Position numbers and translations under genes: made by a program. A model generated the notes under the pieces. That model made no database searches. It saw nothing but the letters and a program-made list of their open reading frames with translations, and was not told the DNA's origin. Of a stretch of DNA of 64,000 nucleotides, positions 7,495-16,895 are shown one piece after another (position 1 is the stretch's first letter; each line of letters starts with the position of its first letter). The stretch comes from Atopobium sp. BS2 (GTDB lineage Bacteria > Actinomycetota > Coriobacteriia > Coriobacteriales > Atopobiaceae): NCBI RefSeq assembly GCF_000565075.1, contig NZ_JDFG01000040.1, forward strand, positions 1-64,000, written 5' to 3'.

Positions 7495-8739
7495 TTGAGT
7501 GAGATTCAGAACTCGTCCATCTTCTCTTTGGATGAAATTTCCGATGAGGAAATGAACAGCCTGATCGACGGCACTGTCACCGACTTTGATGAGGGAGATC
7601 TTGTCAACGGCACCGTCGTCAAGATTGAGCGCGATGAGGTCCTCGTAGACATTGGCTACAAGTCTGAGGGCGTTATTCCTGCTCGTGAGCTTTCTATTCG
7701 TAAAGACGTTAACCCTGCAGAGGTCATCTCCCTGGGTGAGGACGTCGAGGCTCTTGTTCTCCAGAAAGAGGACAAAGAGGGCCGTCTGGTTCTCTCCAAG
7801 AAGCGTGCTGAGTACGAGCGCGCTTGGAAGGCAGTTGAGGATAAGTTCAACGCTGGTGAGACCGTTGAGGGCGAGGTTATCGAGGTTGTTAAGGGCGGCC
7901 TGATTCTTGACATTGGCCTCCGTGGCTTCCTGCCTGCATCCCTTGTTGACCTCCGTCGTGTCAAGGACCTTGGTGCATTCATGGGCACTCGTATTGAGGC
8001 TCGTGTTATCGAGATGGATCGCAACCGCAACAACGTTGTTCTTTCTCGCCGTATTGTTCTTGAGGAGGCTCGTAAGGCAGAGCGTCAGGACATCCTGGGC
8101 AAGCTCCAGGTTGGCATGAAGCTCAAGGGTACTGTTTCCTCCATCGTTGAGTTTGGTGCATTTGTTGACCTTGGCGGCATTGACGGCCTGGTTCACATTT
8201 CCGAGCTTTCTTGGAACCACGTTAACCACCCATCTGAGGTTGTTAAGGTTGGCCAGGAGGTTGAGGTTCAGGTTCTCGACGTTGACCTTAACCGTGAGCG
8301 TATCTCCCTTGGTCTTAAGCAGACTTCCGAGGATCCATGGCGTGTACTTGTTTCCAAGTACCCAGTTGACGCTATCATCGAGGGCACTGTCACCAAGCTT
8401 GTTACCTTCGGTGCATTTGTTGACCTTGGCAACGGCGTTGAGGGCCTTGTCCACATCTCCGAGATGGCTAAGCAGCACGTTACCGCTCCATCTCAGGTCT
8501 GCAAGGTTGGCGACGTTGTACAGGTAAAGGTCATGGAGATTGATCTTGACCGTCGTCGCATCTCCCTATCTATGAAGGCAGCTGCAGAGACCCTTGGTAT
8601 TGACATTGAGGTCACTCCACTTCCAGAGGAGGAGCGTGCAGCAGCAGAGGCAGCAGCAGCTGAGGCTGAGGCTGATCTTGAGGCTCACCTTGTTGAGTCT
8701 GAGGCTAACACACAGGCAACCGAAGAGGCTGCAGAGTAG
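7495..8739 (+). CDS. rpsA: 30S ribosomal protein S1
   Basis: A 414-residue S1 protein that helps mRNA bind the 30S subunit. Four S1 RNA-binding repeats are visible at roughly residues 33-105, 120-190, 205-275 and 290-362; the last two share FGAFVDLG and GLVHISE, the best-conserved repeat core. The C-terminus is a Glu/Ala-rich acidic tail, as in other Actinobacteria. The start is TTG at 7495 with GAAGGGG upstream, chosen because the N-terminal MSEIQNSSIFSLDEISDEE is the usual S1 beginning. The gene is monocistronic, with a terminator at 8767-8799. Long reverse-strand open frames over it are codon-bias shadows. Confidence 0.95.
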   Translation: MSEIQNSSIFSLDEISDEEMNSLIDGTVTDFDEGDLVNGTVVKIERDEVLVDIGYKSEGVIPARELSIRKDVNPAEVISLGEDVEALVLQKEDKEGRLVLSKKRAEYERAWKAVEDKFNAGETVEGEVIEVVKGGLILDIGLRGFLPASLVDLRRVKDLGAFMGTRIEARVIEMDRNRNNVVLSRRIVLEEARKAERQDILGKLQVGMKLKGTVSSIVEFGAFVDLGGIDGLVHISELSWNHVNHPSEVVKVGQEVEVQVLDVDLNRERISLGLKQTSEDPWRVLVSKYPVDAIIEGTVTKLVTFGAFVDLGNGVEGLVHISEMAKQHVTAPSQVCKVGDVVQVKVMEIDLDRRRISLSMKAAAETLGIDIEVTPLPEEERAAAEAAAAEAEADLEAHLVESEANTQATEEAAE

Positions 8740-8766
8740 AGCACTTTGCGCATCTAGAGATTTGTC

Positions 8767-8799
8767 AAGAGACGTCATCGAAAGATGGCGTCTCTTTTT
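8767..8799 (+). terminator. Intrinsic terminator after rpsA
   Basis: AAGAGACGTCATC / GATGGCGTCTCTT, 13-base stem with one wobble pair, GAAA tetraloop, and a T-run. Confidence 0.9.
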
Positions 8800-8887
8800 A
8801 TGTAAGTAACAAATATCTCCATTCCTTCAACAGGGTGTTAATGCGAAAATATAACGCTAAGTTTTTATTCTGAGGAGGAATACGCCT

Positions 8888-10609
8888 ATGACATCAAAGA
8901 TGCAGGGCCGCAGTTTTCTTGCTGTTATGTTTGCATTTTTGGCAGCTTTAATCTTTATGCCAAATATTGCATACGCTGCAAGTAACAATTCGTTCTATAA
9001 CGGCACTACTACTAACGTGTCTCCATCTGTGAGTGCAGATGGCCTTATTGAGCGTTCTATTTACTTTACAGATGCTTCTGGTCAGACATCTAACTACGCT
9101 TATAAGGATAATGACACCACTCAGATGAACCGCTCCATTGTAGATATTGATAAGTATCAGAATCTACAGGCAGTGGTAAAGATTACCAACATCTCTTCAT
9201 CTCCAGTTTCTGTAAACGAGGTTATGCAGCTGCCACTTACTTACTATGTCAGCTCAAGCCCTAATCCTGATTTGCGTGCAACTGGATTTACCTTCTCGTC
9301 AACTAATACAGCAACTGCAATTAATCTGAACATTAGTGGACTGAACGGTGGTTCTGGCTCTCAGCCTGCAGCTAATGCTTATGCTGCATACCAGGCAGCT
9401 GGTCAGGACAATGCTGAGATGCGTTCCGTTTCTGTCTCTGGTACTCTGGCCGCTGGTGAGACCATTACGCTTACTGTTCCTCTGACACTTACCAATGGCT
9501 CTACTCTCAATCTGTACGGTACCAACTATGTGGGTCTTACCCAGTATCTGCTTGATCACAGAACCTCTTACGGAAACCCTCGTGTTTCAGTTAGGTTTGC
9601 AAGGCAGGTCCTGGAAGAGGGAACAAACAATTCCATTCTTAGCAGCAATAAGAAATATCTGGGCGTAATTATTAGGCCTGACGGTAGCTATTACGCTATC
9701 CCACAGGACGAGTGGAATTACATGCCAACTATTTCTGCAAGTGATATTCACGTTGACAATATCCTGTATGAAGATCGCCACAGCGCAACGGAGAACGATG
9801 CTCTGTATACCGGCGGTGCGTACTACATTGATTTGACCAACATTAAGAATGCCATGAGGGATTATGGCTATTCAGTTCATACTGGAAATTCCAATAGGGG
9901 GCTGTACCTCAATCTTCCTGGCTGGCAGCTGGCTGTTGATAATGACCTTACTGATGATGTGTATCAGGAGTATTCGTACACTTCTCTTTCTAGCGGCAAC
10001 CTTGTCATCAATGCTTCTGAGAATTCAACTGACGAGCTTGATCTTAATAACGGCGTTATCTCTCCTCTTTATACAGAGCTTAGGCAGGTAGTTACGGCAC
10101 ACGACAGTACTATTACCGCCAATCAGGATTCCTGGACTATTCTTGATAACCTTGATGCTATGGTTGATCACAGCGCTGGTCAGGTTACCCCTGCTGCTGG
10201 TTCTGCTGACGCTCGCGTTAAGGTTGTTGATCAGAGCGGTACAGTTGTACTTGATACAGCAACTATGGATGCAGCAACTGTTGCTCAGAAGACAGAAGAG
10301 ATTTCTAAGACTCCAGGCGCATATTCCGTCACCTATTACTATTACTTCAATGGTAATGCCGCAGCTGCAGGTAATGACTATGAGGCAGCAAAGACAGTTA
10401 CCCTTACTGTTGAGTCTGATACTCCAACTCCAGCACCAACTCCAGCTCCAGAAGAGCCTTCTAACCCTGCCTCTCCTGTAAAAGAGAAGAAGACAAAGAA
10501 GAAGAAAGCACAGCTTCCAAATACGGGTGAAGAGCTTCTGGTAATGCCTCTTATGGTTATGGGTGGAGCTGCTTTGACAGCCGCAGGTCTTATGAAGCGT
10601 AAGCACTAA
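8888..10609 (+). CDS. LPXTG-anchored cell-surface protein
   Basis: A 573-residue secreted wall-anchored protein. Residues 1-32 form a signal peptide ending in YAA; the C-terminus has a Pro-rich spacer (PTPAPTPAPEEP), a Lys-rich stretch, the sortase motif LPNTG, a hydrophobic helix and the RKH tail. The body (about residues 35-430) is rich in Ser, Thr, Asn and Tyr, as in beta-rich surface adhesins, and resembles MucBP/Big-like surface proteins only loosely; no enzyme motif is recognised. The start ATG 8888 is preceded by GAGGAGG. It stands alone between terminators, and its sortase is not in the window. A role in adhesion is inference from the architecture. Confidence 0.85.
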   Translation: MTSKMQGRSFLAVMFAFLAALIFMPNIAYAASNNSFYNGTTTNVSPSVSADGLIERSIYFTDASGQTSNYAYKDNDTTQMNRSIVDIDKYQNLQAVVKITNISSSPVSVNEVMQLPLTYYVSSSPNPDLRATGFTFSSTNTATAINLNISGLNGGSGSQPAANAYAAYQAAGQDNAEMRSVSVSGTLAAGETITLTVPLTLTNGSTLNLYGTNYVGLTQYLLDHRTSYGNPRVSVRFARQVLEEGTNNSILSSNKKYLGVIIRPDGSYYAIPQDEWNYMPTISASDIHVDNILYEDRHSATENDALYTGGAYYIDLTNIKNAMRDYGYSVHTGNSNRGLYLNLPGWQLAVDNDLTDDVYQEYSYTSLSSGNLVINASENSTDELDLNNGVISPLYTELRQVVTAHDSTITANQDSWTILDNLDAMVDHSAGQVTPAAGSADARVKVVDQSGTVVLDTATMDAATVAQKTEEISKTPGAYSVTYYYYFNGNAAAAGNDYEAAKTVTLTVESDTPTPAPTPAPEEPSNPASPVKEKKTKKKKAQLPNTGEELLVMPLMVMGGAALTAAGLMKRKH

Positions 10610-10640
10610 GACAGAGAGTTCTTCTCGTTACATGCATTTG

Positions 10641-10678
10641 TATTGGCAGGTATCTCTTTAGTACCTGCCAATATTTTT
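10641..10678 (+). terminator. Intrinsic terminator after the LPXTG gene
   Basis: A perfect 12-base stem TATTGGCAGGTA / TACCTGCCAATA, 9-base loop, and five T. Confidence 0.92.
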
Positions 10679-10687
10679 ATGGAAAAA

Positions 10688-10748
10688 TGGACAACTGTCC
10701 AAAAATGCTTAGTCAATTTTTATGTTTCAATATAGGTAATTCCTATAT
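10688..10748. promoter_or_regulatory. Two small palindromes upstream of the peptide transporter
   Basis: TGGACA-AC-TGTCCA (10688-10701) and ATATAGG-TAATT-CCTATAT (10730-10748) lie in the 311-base gap before the binding-protein gene. They are candidate operators; no regulator is identified. The rest of the gap is AT-rich and shows no ORF. Confidence 0.35.
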
Positions 10749-10920
10749 GGTTAGACAAAAAGTGCAGGTAAATAGATTTTGCTGTTATCGTCGCAATTTA
10801 ATGTTTCATGTCTATTTCATCCTAGGTATATATAGGTAGATGCTGGTAATTGTTTTGTATAGTTATCTGACCCCAGCAGGGTTGTCTTATAAATCGTTTT
10901 AATAAGAAAGAAGGGTTAAC

Positions 10921-12567
10921 ATGCTGGAGAACTCACTAAGCCGTCGTAATTTTTTGAAGGCATCAGGTATGGTAGCGGCTGGTGGTGGCGCATCTATGAT
11001 GCTGGCTGGCTGCAATCCTTCCTCCACTGATACTCCTCAGGCATCTGATAAGAAGAAGATTCTTCGCTATGGCTCCGCAAATTCTAAGCAGGGCCTTGAT
11101 ATGCAGCGTGCAAATAACTCCCAGTCCGCATGTGTTGCAGACTCTGTTTGCGAGTCTTTGCTTCGTTGGACTGAGGATAATGAGCTTGTCACATGTCTGC
11201 TTAAAGAGATTCCAACCTTTGAGTCTGACGGTCTTACTCTTAAGTGCGAGCTCAAAGAGGGCATTAAGTTCCACGACGGTACTACTTTGACCGCAAAGGA
11301 TGTTAAGTACACCTTTGAGCGTATGTTTAAGCCAGAAACTAAGGCTCTCTCCACCAGCTTCTTTGACAAGATTAAGGGTGCTCCAGAGATGCTTGCCGGT
11401 AAGGCAACTGAGCTTGAGGGCCTGACTGTTCAGGATGATACTCACTTCACCTTTACGCTTTCTGAGCCTTACATTGTCTTTGTAAGCGTTCTTGGTATCT
11501 CCTATGCTTGCATTTTCCCAGAGAAGGCTTGTGAGGCTGCTGGCGCTAATTGGGGCACTGGTACTAACCTCATTGGTACTGGTAAGTACAAGATTAAGAG
11601 CAACGATGACACCACTGAGGTAGTTCTCGAGCGCTTTGATGACTACCATGACGGCAAGCCTGCACTGGATGAGATTCGTATTCACTACTACGATGACACC
11701 AACACTCAGCTGCTTGCATTCAAGAACAACGACATCGATTTCTGCGATCTTCCATCTTCTCTGTATCAGCAGTATTCAAGCGATGCTGACGTCAAGGATC
11801 TTATCACTGCATATCAGACCCTTGGTGTTAACTTCATCAACCTTAACCTCAAAGAGGGTCTGGGTCTGACTGACCCTAAGGTTCGTCAGGCACTTTCTCT
11901 GGCAATCAACCGTCAGGAGCTTGTTGATAACATTGCTTCTGGTAACGGTACCGTTGCAAGTGGCTGGCTCGCACCAGCAACCCCTGGTTACGACAAGAGC
12001 GCACCTGCGTTTGAGTACGATCCAGAGAAGGCTAAGTCTCTTCTTGCTGAGGCTGGTGCATCTGACCTTAAGCTTTCTGCAAAGGTTAGAAAGTCTTACG
12101 AAAAACTCCTTGTTGCTGTTCAGGAGTACTGGAGCAAGGTTGGCGTTACCCTTGATGTTCAGGTAGAGGACAACGCAGTCTGGAATACTGACTGGGCCGC
12201 TGGTAACCTCCAGATTACTACCCTTGCTTGGTATCCACTGTTTGCCGATGGTGACCAGCACCTGTACACCTACTTCTACAGCACTAACGCTGCAAAGAAG
12301 TCTTCCTTCTACAACAACCCAGAGTTTGACAAGCTTCTTGTTGAGGGTCGCTCTGAGTCCAACAAGGATAAGAGAACAGAGGATTACAAGGACGCAGATA
12401 ACCTGCTGACTCGTACAGACTTTGCTACACTTCCTCTGTATTGGCCAAAGAACTCCTTTGTCGCTAAAAAGTACGTCAAGAACGCTAAGGTTGGAAACTT
12501 GATTTATCACTTCTTTGATGTCGATATTGATACATCTAATTCCGATTACACCGTTCCAGAGGACTAA
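10921..12567 (+). CDS. Peptide ABC transporter substrate-binding lipoprotein (family 5)
   Basis: A 548-residue solute-binding protein of the DppA/OppA family. The signal has a twin-arginine-like SRRNFLKASG (about residues 7-16) and a lipobox ending at the Cys of LAGCNPS, so it is a Tat-exported lipoprotein. LREGI-type family-5 motifs are present: LKEGIKFHDGTTLTAKDVKY and VRQALSLAINRQELVDNI. It captures short peptides outside the membrane for the four-gene machinery that follows. It starts at ATG 10921 after AGAAAGAAGGG. A terminator (12592-12622) separates it from the permease genes, which would make the binding protein more abundant than the membrane parts. The C26-linked gene at 16896-18500 is its paralogue. 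Confidence 0.93.
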   Translation: MLENSLSRRNFLKASGMVAAGGGASMMLAGCNPSSTDTPQASDKKKILRYGSANSKQGLDMQRANNSQSACVADSVCESLLRWTEDNELVTCLLKEIPTFESDGLTLKCELKEGIKFHDGTTLTAKDVKYTFERMFKPETKALSTSFFDKIKGAPEMLAGKATELEGLTVQDDTHFTFTLSEPYIVFVSVLGISYACIFPEKACEAAGANWGTGTNLIGTGKYKIKSNDDTTEVVLERFDDYHDGKPALDEIRIHYYDDTNTQLLAFKNNDIDFCDLPSSLYQQYSSDADVKDLITAYQTLGVNFINLNLKEGLGLTDPKVRQALSLAINRQELVDNIASGNGTVASGWLAPATPGYDKSAPAFEYDPEKAKSLLAEAGASDLKLSAKVRKSYEKLLVAVQEYWSKVGVTLDVQVEDNAVWNTDWAAGNLQITTLAWYPLFADGDQHLYTYFYSTNAAKKSSFYNNPEFDKLLVEGRSESNKDKRTEDYKDADNLLTRTDFATLPLYWPKNSFVAKKYVKNAKVGNLIYHFFDVDIDTSNSDYTVPED

Positions 12568-12591
12568 GTAGCAAACTTGCTATAAACTTTA

Positions 12592-12630
12592 AAGCGGCAT
12601 CTAAGATTCTTGGATGCCGCTTCATTTTCT
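12592..12630 (+). terminator. Partial terminator between binding protein and permease
   Basis: AAGCGGCATC / GATGCCGCTT, 10-base stem, followed by CATTTTCTT. It sits inside the operon and probably sets stoichiometry. Confidence 0.75.
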
Positions 12631-12651
12631 TGAGGGGAGAGGAGCTCAAGA

Positions 12652-13587
12652 GTGAGATCGTTTCTAATCAAACGAATCCTTCAAGCAGTGAGCGTTGTAG
12701 TTTGTATTTCTGCTTTAACGTTTTTTGTCTTGAACATTGTCCCAGGTGACCCAGTACGAGTCATGATGGGCGATATGGCTGATGAGGCTACTGTTCAACA
12801 GGTCCGTCACACCATGGGTCTTGATAAGCCAATTCCAGAGCAGTACGCAAACTGGTTTGTGAAAATGCTTAGTGGAGATTTTGGAACTTCTTACACTCAG
12901 AAGCGACCTGTCATTGCACTTCTGACTAAGGCTTTGGGAGTTACGCTACGCTTAGCAGTGTTTGCGTATCTTTTTGCCATAGTATTTGGTCTTTTGATGG
13001 GTATTCTCGCCGCAGTAAACCATGGAAAATGGCTTGATAGAACACTTATGTCAGCTGCAATCTTTGGTATTTCTGCTCCATCGTTTTGGGTGGCACTTGT
13101 ACTGCAGATTATTTTTGCTATGACGCTTAAGTGGTTCCCGTTGTCTGGTGTTAAAACGCCATCCGCGTACGTTCTTCCTGTTATTGCGCTGGGCTCTCGT
13201 TACGCAGCAAGTATTGCCCGCGTTACCAGGACCAGCATGCTGGACGTATTAAATCAGGACTACATTAGAACCGCTGAAGCTAAGGGCTTAAAGCGCTCCG
13301 CTATTGTTTTGAAGCACGCGCTCAGAAATGCTCTGATTCCAATCATTACCATTGCTGGATCTCAGCTGGGAGACATCCTTACTGGTTCCATCATCATTGA
13401 GCAGATCTTTAATATGAACGGTATGGGTAAGTTGCTTATTGATGCAATTAATGCTCGTGACCTGCCGTTGATTCAGGGTAGTGTCATGTACGTGGCAATT
13501 ATCTGCGTTGTGATTTATTTACTTGTTGATATTTTGTACGCAGTAGTTGATCCACGAATTCGTCTTGGAGAGGAGGCATCAGAGTAA
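12652..13587 (+). CDS. Peptide ABC transporter permease, DppB type
   Basis: A 311-residue inner-membrane permease of the DppB/OppB family with six predicted helices. The EAA-type loop that contacts the ATPase is visible as DYIRTAEAKGLKRSAIVLKH, and FNMNGMGKLLIDAI and VDILYAVVDPRIRLG are conserved C-terminal blocks. The start is GTG 12652, with GGGGAGAGGAG upstream; the N-terminal MRSFLIKRILQAV is typical. Its stop TAA overlaps the ATG of the next permease by one base, showing translational coupling. Confidence 0.94.
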   Translation: MRSFLIKRILQAVSVVVCISALTFFVLNIVPGDPVRVMMGDMADEATVQQVRHTMGLDKPIPEQYANWFVKMLSGDFGTSYTQKRPVIALLTKALGVTLRLAVFAYLFAIVFGLLMGILAAVNHGKWLDRTLMSAAIFGISAPSFWVALVLQIIFAMTLKWFPLSGVKTPSAYVLPVIALGSRYAASIARVTRTSMLDVLNQDYIRTAEAKGLKRSAIVLKHALRNALIPIITIAGSQLGDILTGSIIIEQIFNMNGMGKLLIDAINARDLPLIQGSVMYVAIICVVIYLLVDILYAVVDPRIRLGEEASE

Positions 13588-14543
13588 TGGCTTTGTTTAC
13601 GAGCGATAAAAATAGCGAGAAGGTCCAAAAGACTGAAGCTGTACTTGAAGATGCCGCCAAGGCTCAAGAAGCAGAACAGGCTGCCACGGGAAAAGTCCGT
13701 GCGCAGAGCTATTGGCAGGTTAGCTGGAACATCTTTAAGAAAAATAAACTGGGCATGATTTGCTTAGGCATTGTTTTGGCCCTTGCGATTATTGCAATTC
13801 TTGCTCCTGTGATTGCTCCTTACAGCTACAAGGATCAAAACCTTGCAATTATGAATCAGAATCCAACGTTTGCACATCTGCTTGGCACCGATGAGTACGG
13901 CAGAGATATCCTTTCTCGTATCATCTATGGCTGCCAGATTTCTCTGTCTGTTGGTATTATTTCGCAGGCTATTGCTCTCTTTATTGGCTTTGTTGCGGGA
14001 GTTGCAGCCGGATATTATGGCCGTTGGGTTGATGCAGTTGTTTCCTTTATCATTCAGGTTTTCTCCAGCTTCCCATTCTTGCTTTTTGCAATTTTGATTA
14101 TGTTTGTTATGGGCCCAGGTCTTATTAACCTCTATATTGCACTGGGTCTTCTGATGTGGACAACTACGGCAAGGCTGATTCGAGGCGACGTCATGCGCCT
14201 GAAGAATTCTGAATACATTCAGTCTTGTATTTTGTCTGGTGGTAACAGCTTCCGCATCATCATGAAGCATTTGCTTCCTAACTGCATTTCTACGCTGATC
14301 GTTGTTTCTACCCTGGGTATTCCAAGTGCAATTCTTTCTGAGGCAACGCTTTCGTTCTTGGGATTGGGCGTTCAGCCACCTGATGCAAGCTGGGGTCAAA
14401 TGATTGCAGCTTCTCAGCCATTCCTTGCATCACAGCCTATCTACAGTATTGCTCCAGGTATTGTCATCATCATTACGGTTATGTCTTTCAACTTGCTTGG
14501 CGACGCCCTTCGCGACGCCCTTGATCCAAAGATGCGTTCTTAG
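13587..14543 (+). CDS. Peptide ABC transporter permease, DppC type
   Basis: A 318-residue DppC/OppC-family permease. After a cytosolic N-terminal stretch of about 45 residues come six helices; GTDEYGRDILSRIIYG and the coupling loop SEYIQSCILSGGNSFRIIMKH mark the family, and the protein ends in DALDPKMRS as is usual. It pairs with the DppB-type permease to form the channel. It overlaps the upstream gene by one base, and the ATPase gene follows with AGAAAGGAGG in the gap. Confidence 0.94.
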   Translation: MALFTSDKNSEKVQKTEAVLEDAAKAQEAEQAATGKVRAQSYWQVSWNIFKKNKLGMICLGIVLALAIIAILAPVIAPYSYKDQNLAIMNQNPTFAHLLGTDEYGRDILSRIIYGCQISLSVGIISQAIALFIGFVAGVAAGYYGRWVDAVVSFIIQVFSSFPFLLFAILIMFVMGPGLINLYIALGLLMWTTTARLIRGDVMRLKNSEYIQSCILSGGNSFRIIMKHLLPNCISTLIVVSTLGIPSAILSEATLSFLGLGVQPPDASWGQMIAASQPFLASQPIYSIAPGIVIIITVMSFNLLGDALRDALDPKMRS

Positions 14544-14559
14544 AAAGGAGGTTACGTTT

Positions 14560-15684
14560 ATGGCAGAAAATACAGATGCAACATTTGAGCATGCCATTGA
14601 AGGTCCAAATGGACAGGCTGTGAAGTTTTGTAGTCTTGAGGAGCGCAAGCTTGCACAAGAAACCGCTCAAAAAGAGCGAGAAGAGCAGTGCAAGAAGAAC
14701 GTCCTTCTCGACGTTAATCATCTTGATGTTACGCTTTTCACCGAAGATGGCGCACTTCCTGCAGTAAGTGACCTCTCGTTTATTATGCGTAAAGGCGAGA
14801 CTCTTGCGGTAGTAGGAGAGTCTGGCTGCGGTAAGTCCATGACGGCATTGTCAGTCATGGGATTGCTTCCTACACCTCCTGCGCAGATTACTGGCGGAGA
14901 AATTATTTTTGAGGGAACTGATTTAACGCAGCTTCCTCGTGGTGGCATGCGTGACTTCCGCGGTAATCGCATTGGTATGATTTTCCAGGAGCCCATGACC
15001 TCCTTGAATCCTGTCATGAAATCTGGTCTACAGATTCGTGAGGGCATCCTTGTTCATAATCCCAACATGAGCAAACAGGAGGCAGATCAGAAGGCTCTTG
15101 ATATGATTAAGCTGGTGGGCATTCCTGCACCAGAGAAGATCTTCTCGTCATATCCACATGAGCTTTCTGGCGGTATGCGTCAGCGTGTCATGATTGCTAT
15201 GGCACTTGCCTGCCAGCCATCACTGCTTATCTGCGACGAGCCAACAACTGCTTTGGATGTAACGGTTCAGGCACAGATTCTGCAGATTATCGATCGCATG
15301 AAGCAAGATTTGGGCACCGCTGTCATGTTGATTACACATGACATGGGCGTTGTTTCCGAGATGGCTGACTGGGTTCTTGTCATGTACGCTGGTCATCGCG
15401 TTGAGTATGCGCAGTCTGCAGAGCTCTTTACTAACCCTCTGCACCCTTATGCTCAGGGCTTGATTGCGTCCATTCCATCGTTTGACGAGCGTACCAAGGA
15501 ACTCTATGCAATTCCTGGTAGCGTTCCTATGCTTTCTCATATGCCTTCTGGCTGCCCGTTCCATCCACGTTGTCCGTTTGCTAAGGACATTTGTAAGAAA
15601 CGTCGTCCTGGCCTGACTGCTGTTGGTGAAGACAATTGCCATACTGTCAGCTGTTGGAAATACACTGATGAGTGGGGTGAGTAG
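14560..15684 (+). CDS. Peptide ABC transporter ATPase, DppD type
   Basis: A 374-residue ATPase. Walker [10 protein letters not shown]-loop FQEPMTSLNPV, signature LSGGMRQRV and Walker B LLICDEPTTALDV are all intact. A C-terminal oligopeptide-transport extension with CPFHPRCPFAKDIC gives the four Cys that bind an iron-sulfur cluster in some DppD/OppD proteins. The N-terminus carries about 45 extra residues with a Glu-rich stretch. The start is ATG 14560, placed by AGAAAGGAGG; a longer frame beginning upstream lies inside the permease gene and is rejected. Confidence 0.94.
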   Translation: MAENTDATFEHAIEGPNGQAVKFCSLEERKLAQETAQKEREEQCKKNVLLDVNHLDVTLFTEDGALPAVSDLSFIMRKGETLAVVGESGCGKSMTALSVMGLLPTPPAQITGGEIIFEGTDLTQLPRGGMRDFRGNRIGMIFQEPMTSLNPVMKSGLQIREGILVHNPNMSKQEADQKALDMIKLVGIPAPEKIFSSYPHELSGGMRQRVMIAMALACQPSLLICDEPTTALDVTVQAQILQIIDRMKQDLGTAVMLITHDMGVVSEMADWVLVMYAGHRVEYAQSAELFTNPLHPYAQGLIASIPSFDERTKELYAIPGSVPMLSHMPSGCPFHPRCPFAKDICKKRRPGLTAVGEDNCHTVSCWKYTDEWGE

Positions 15685-15686
15685 TC

Positions 15687-16799
15687 ATGGCAGAAGAGAA
15701 GAACACAGACGTCAAAGACCTTTCTGGCGAGAAAACCATCTTGTCCGTAAAGAACTTGGTTAAGCGATTCCCCATCAAAAACGGGGTATTTGGTCGTTCT
15801 AACGCTTCCGTTCATGCTGTTGAGGACGTTTCGTTTGAGCTCAGGCGCAAAGAGACCTTGGCCATCGTTGGTGAGTCTGGCTGCGGAAAGTCTACAACCG
15901 GCAAGTGTGTGCTGCGCCTTACCGAGCCAACCTCTGGTACGGTTGAGCTTGATGGGGAAGATTTCACCTCACTTAAGGGAGAAGACCTCAAGCGAGCCCG
16001 TCAGAAGATGAAGCTTATCTTCCAGGATCCTTACAGCTCACTGAACCCTCGTATGACGGTCATGGATATCATTGGTGAGCCTATTGATATTGCAGGCACC
16101 TATAAGACTAAGGCAGAGCGTGATGCTCGCATTGAAGAGGTTATGGAGGAAGTTGGCCTTAACCTTGAGTTCAAGTACCGCTACCCTCATGAGTTCTCGG
16201 GCGGTCAGCGCCAGCGTATTGGTATTGCTCGCGCTATTGTGCTTGAACCAGAAATTGTTGTCTGCGACGAGCCTGTTTCTGCTTTGGACGTTTCTGTTCA
16301 GGCAAAAGTAATCAACTTGCTTGAAGAGCTTCAGAAGGACCACGGTCTGGCATACATCTTTATCAGCCATGACCTTTCCGTTGTTCGCCACATTGCTGAT
16401 ACTGTTATGGTCATGTATTTGGGCCACCAGATGGAGTTTGCTACCAAAGACGCCCTCTTTGAGCATCCTCTGCACCCCTATACTCAGGCACTTTTGGACG
16501 TTATTCCTCGTATTCGCCACGAGCGTATCCAGGAAAAGCGCATTCTTCAAGGCGATGTTCCAAGCCCTGCAAATCCACCTTCAGGTTGCGTATTCCACAC
16601 GCGTTGCCCTAAGGCAATGAAGGTTTGCTCCGAGCGCATTCCTAATCGCATCGAGGCTGAGCCAGGTCATTTCTGCGCTTGCCATCTGTATAACACCTCA
16701 CTTACGGATGGAGACCGCACACCACAGGTGGCTCATGCTATTGAGGCGGCTCAGAAGGCCGTAGAAGAAGCGCGCCTTGAGGAGAAGATTTCCGAGTAG
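15687..16799 (+). CDS. Peptide ABC transporter ATPase, DppF type
   Basis: A 370-residue partner ATPase for the DppD-type subunit. [12 protein letters not shown] is Walker [12 protein letters not shown] the Q-loop, [14 protein letters not shown] the signature, [12 protein letters not shown] Walker B. The OppF-type C-terminal extension has [14 protein letters not shown]. Its ATG follows the upstream stop by two bases. It closes the operon; a bidirectional terminator follows at 16845-16881. Confidence 0.94.
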   Translation: MAEEKNTDVKDLSGEKTILSVKNLVKRFPIKNGVFGRSNASVHAVEDVSFELRRKETLAIVGESGCGKSTTGKCVLRLTEPTSGTVELDGEDFTSLKGEDLKRARQKMKLIFQDPYSSLNPRMTVMDIIGEPIDIAGTYKTKAERDARIEEVMEEVGLNLEFKYRYPHEFSGGQRQRIGIARAIVLEPEIVVCDEPVSALDVSVQAKVINLLEELQKDHGLAYIFISHDLSVVRHIADTVMVMYLGHQMEFATKDALFEHPLHPYTQALLDVIPRIRHERIQEKRILQGDVPSPANPPSGCVFHTRCPKAMKVCSERIPNRIEAEPGHFCACHLYNTSLTDGDRTPQVAHAIEAAQKAVEEARLEEKISE

Positions 16800-16844
16800 C
16801 GCATCTTATTGTCGTGTCTTAAAACGGCATACAAACACAAAAAT

Positions 16845-16881
16845 GGCGAGAAGACCAATCGATCTTCTCGCCTTTGTTTTT
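16845..16881. terminator. Bidirectional terminator built from GGCGAGAA
   Basis: GGCGAGAAGA (16845-16854) and TCTTCTCGCC (16863-16872) form a perfect 10-base stem with an 8-base loop. T-runs lie on both sides, so it can serve the plus-strand transporter and the convergent binding-protein gene. Confidence 0.9.
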
Positions 16882-16895
16882 GGGTGTAGGAAACC

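Noticed and set aside
7354-8478. Reverse-strand 374-codon open frame over rpsA
   Set aside because: It mirrors the codon bias of rpsA, has low-complexity Asn/Leu-rich sequence, and no ribosome binding site or family.
14404-14559. Upstream extension of the DppD-type ATPase
   Set aside because: It lies inside the DppC-type gene and lacks a ribosome binding site, whereas ATG 14560 has AGAAAGGAGG.
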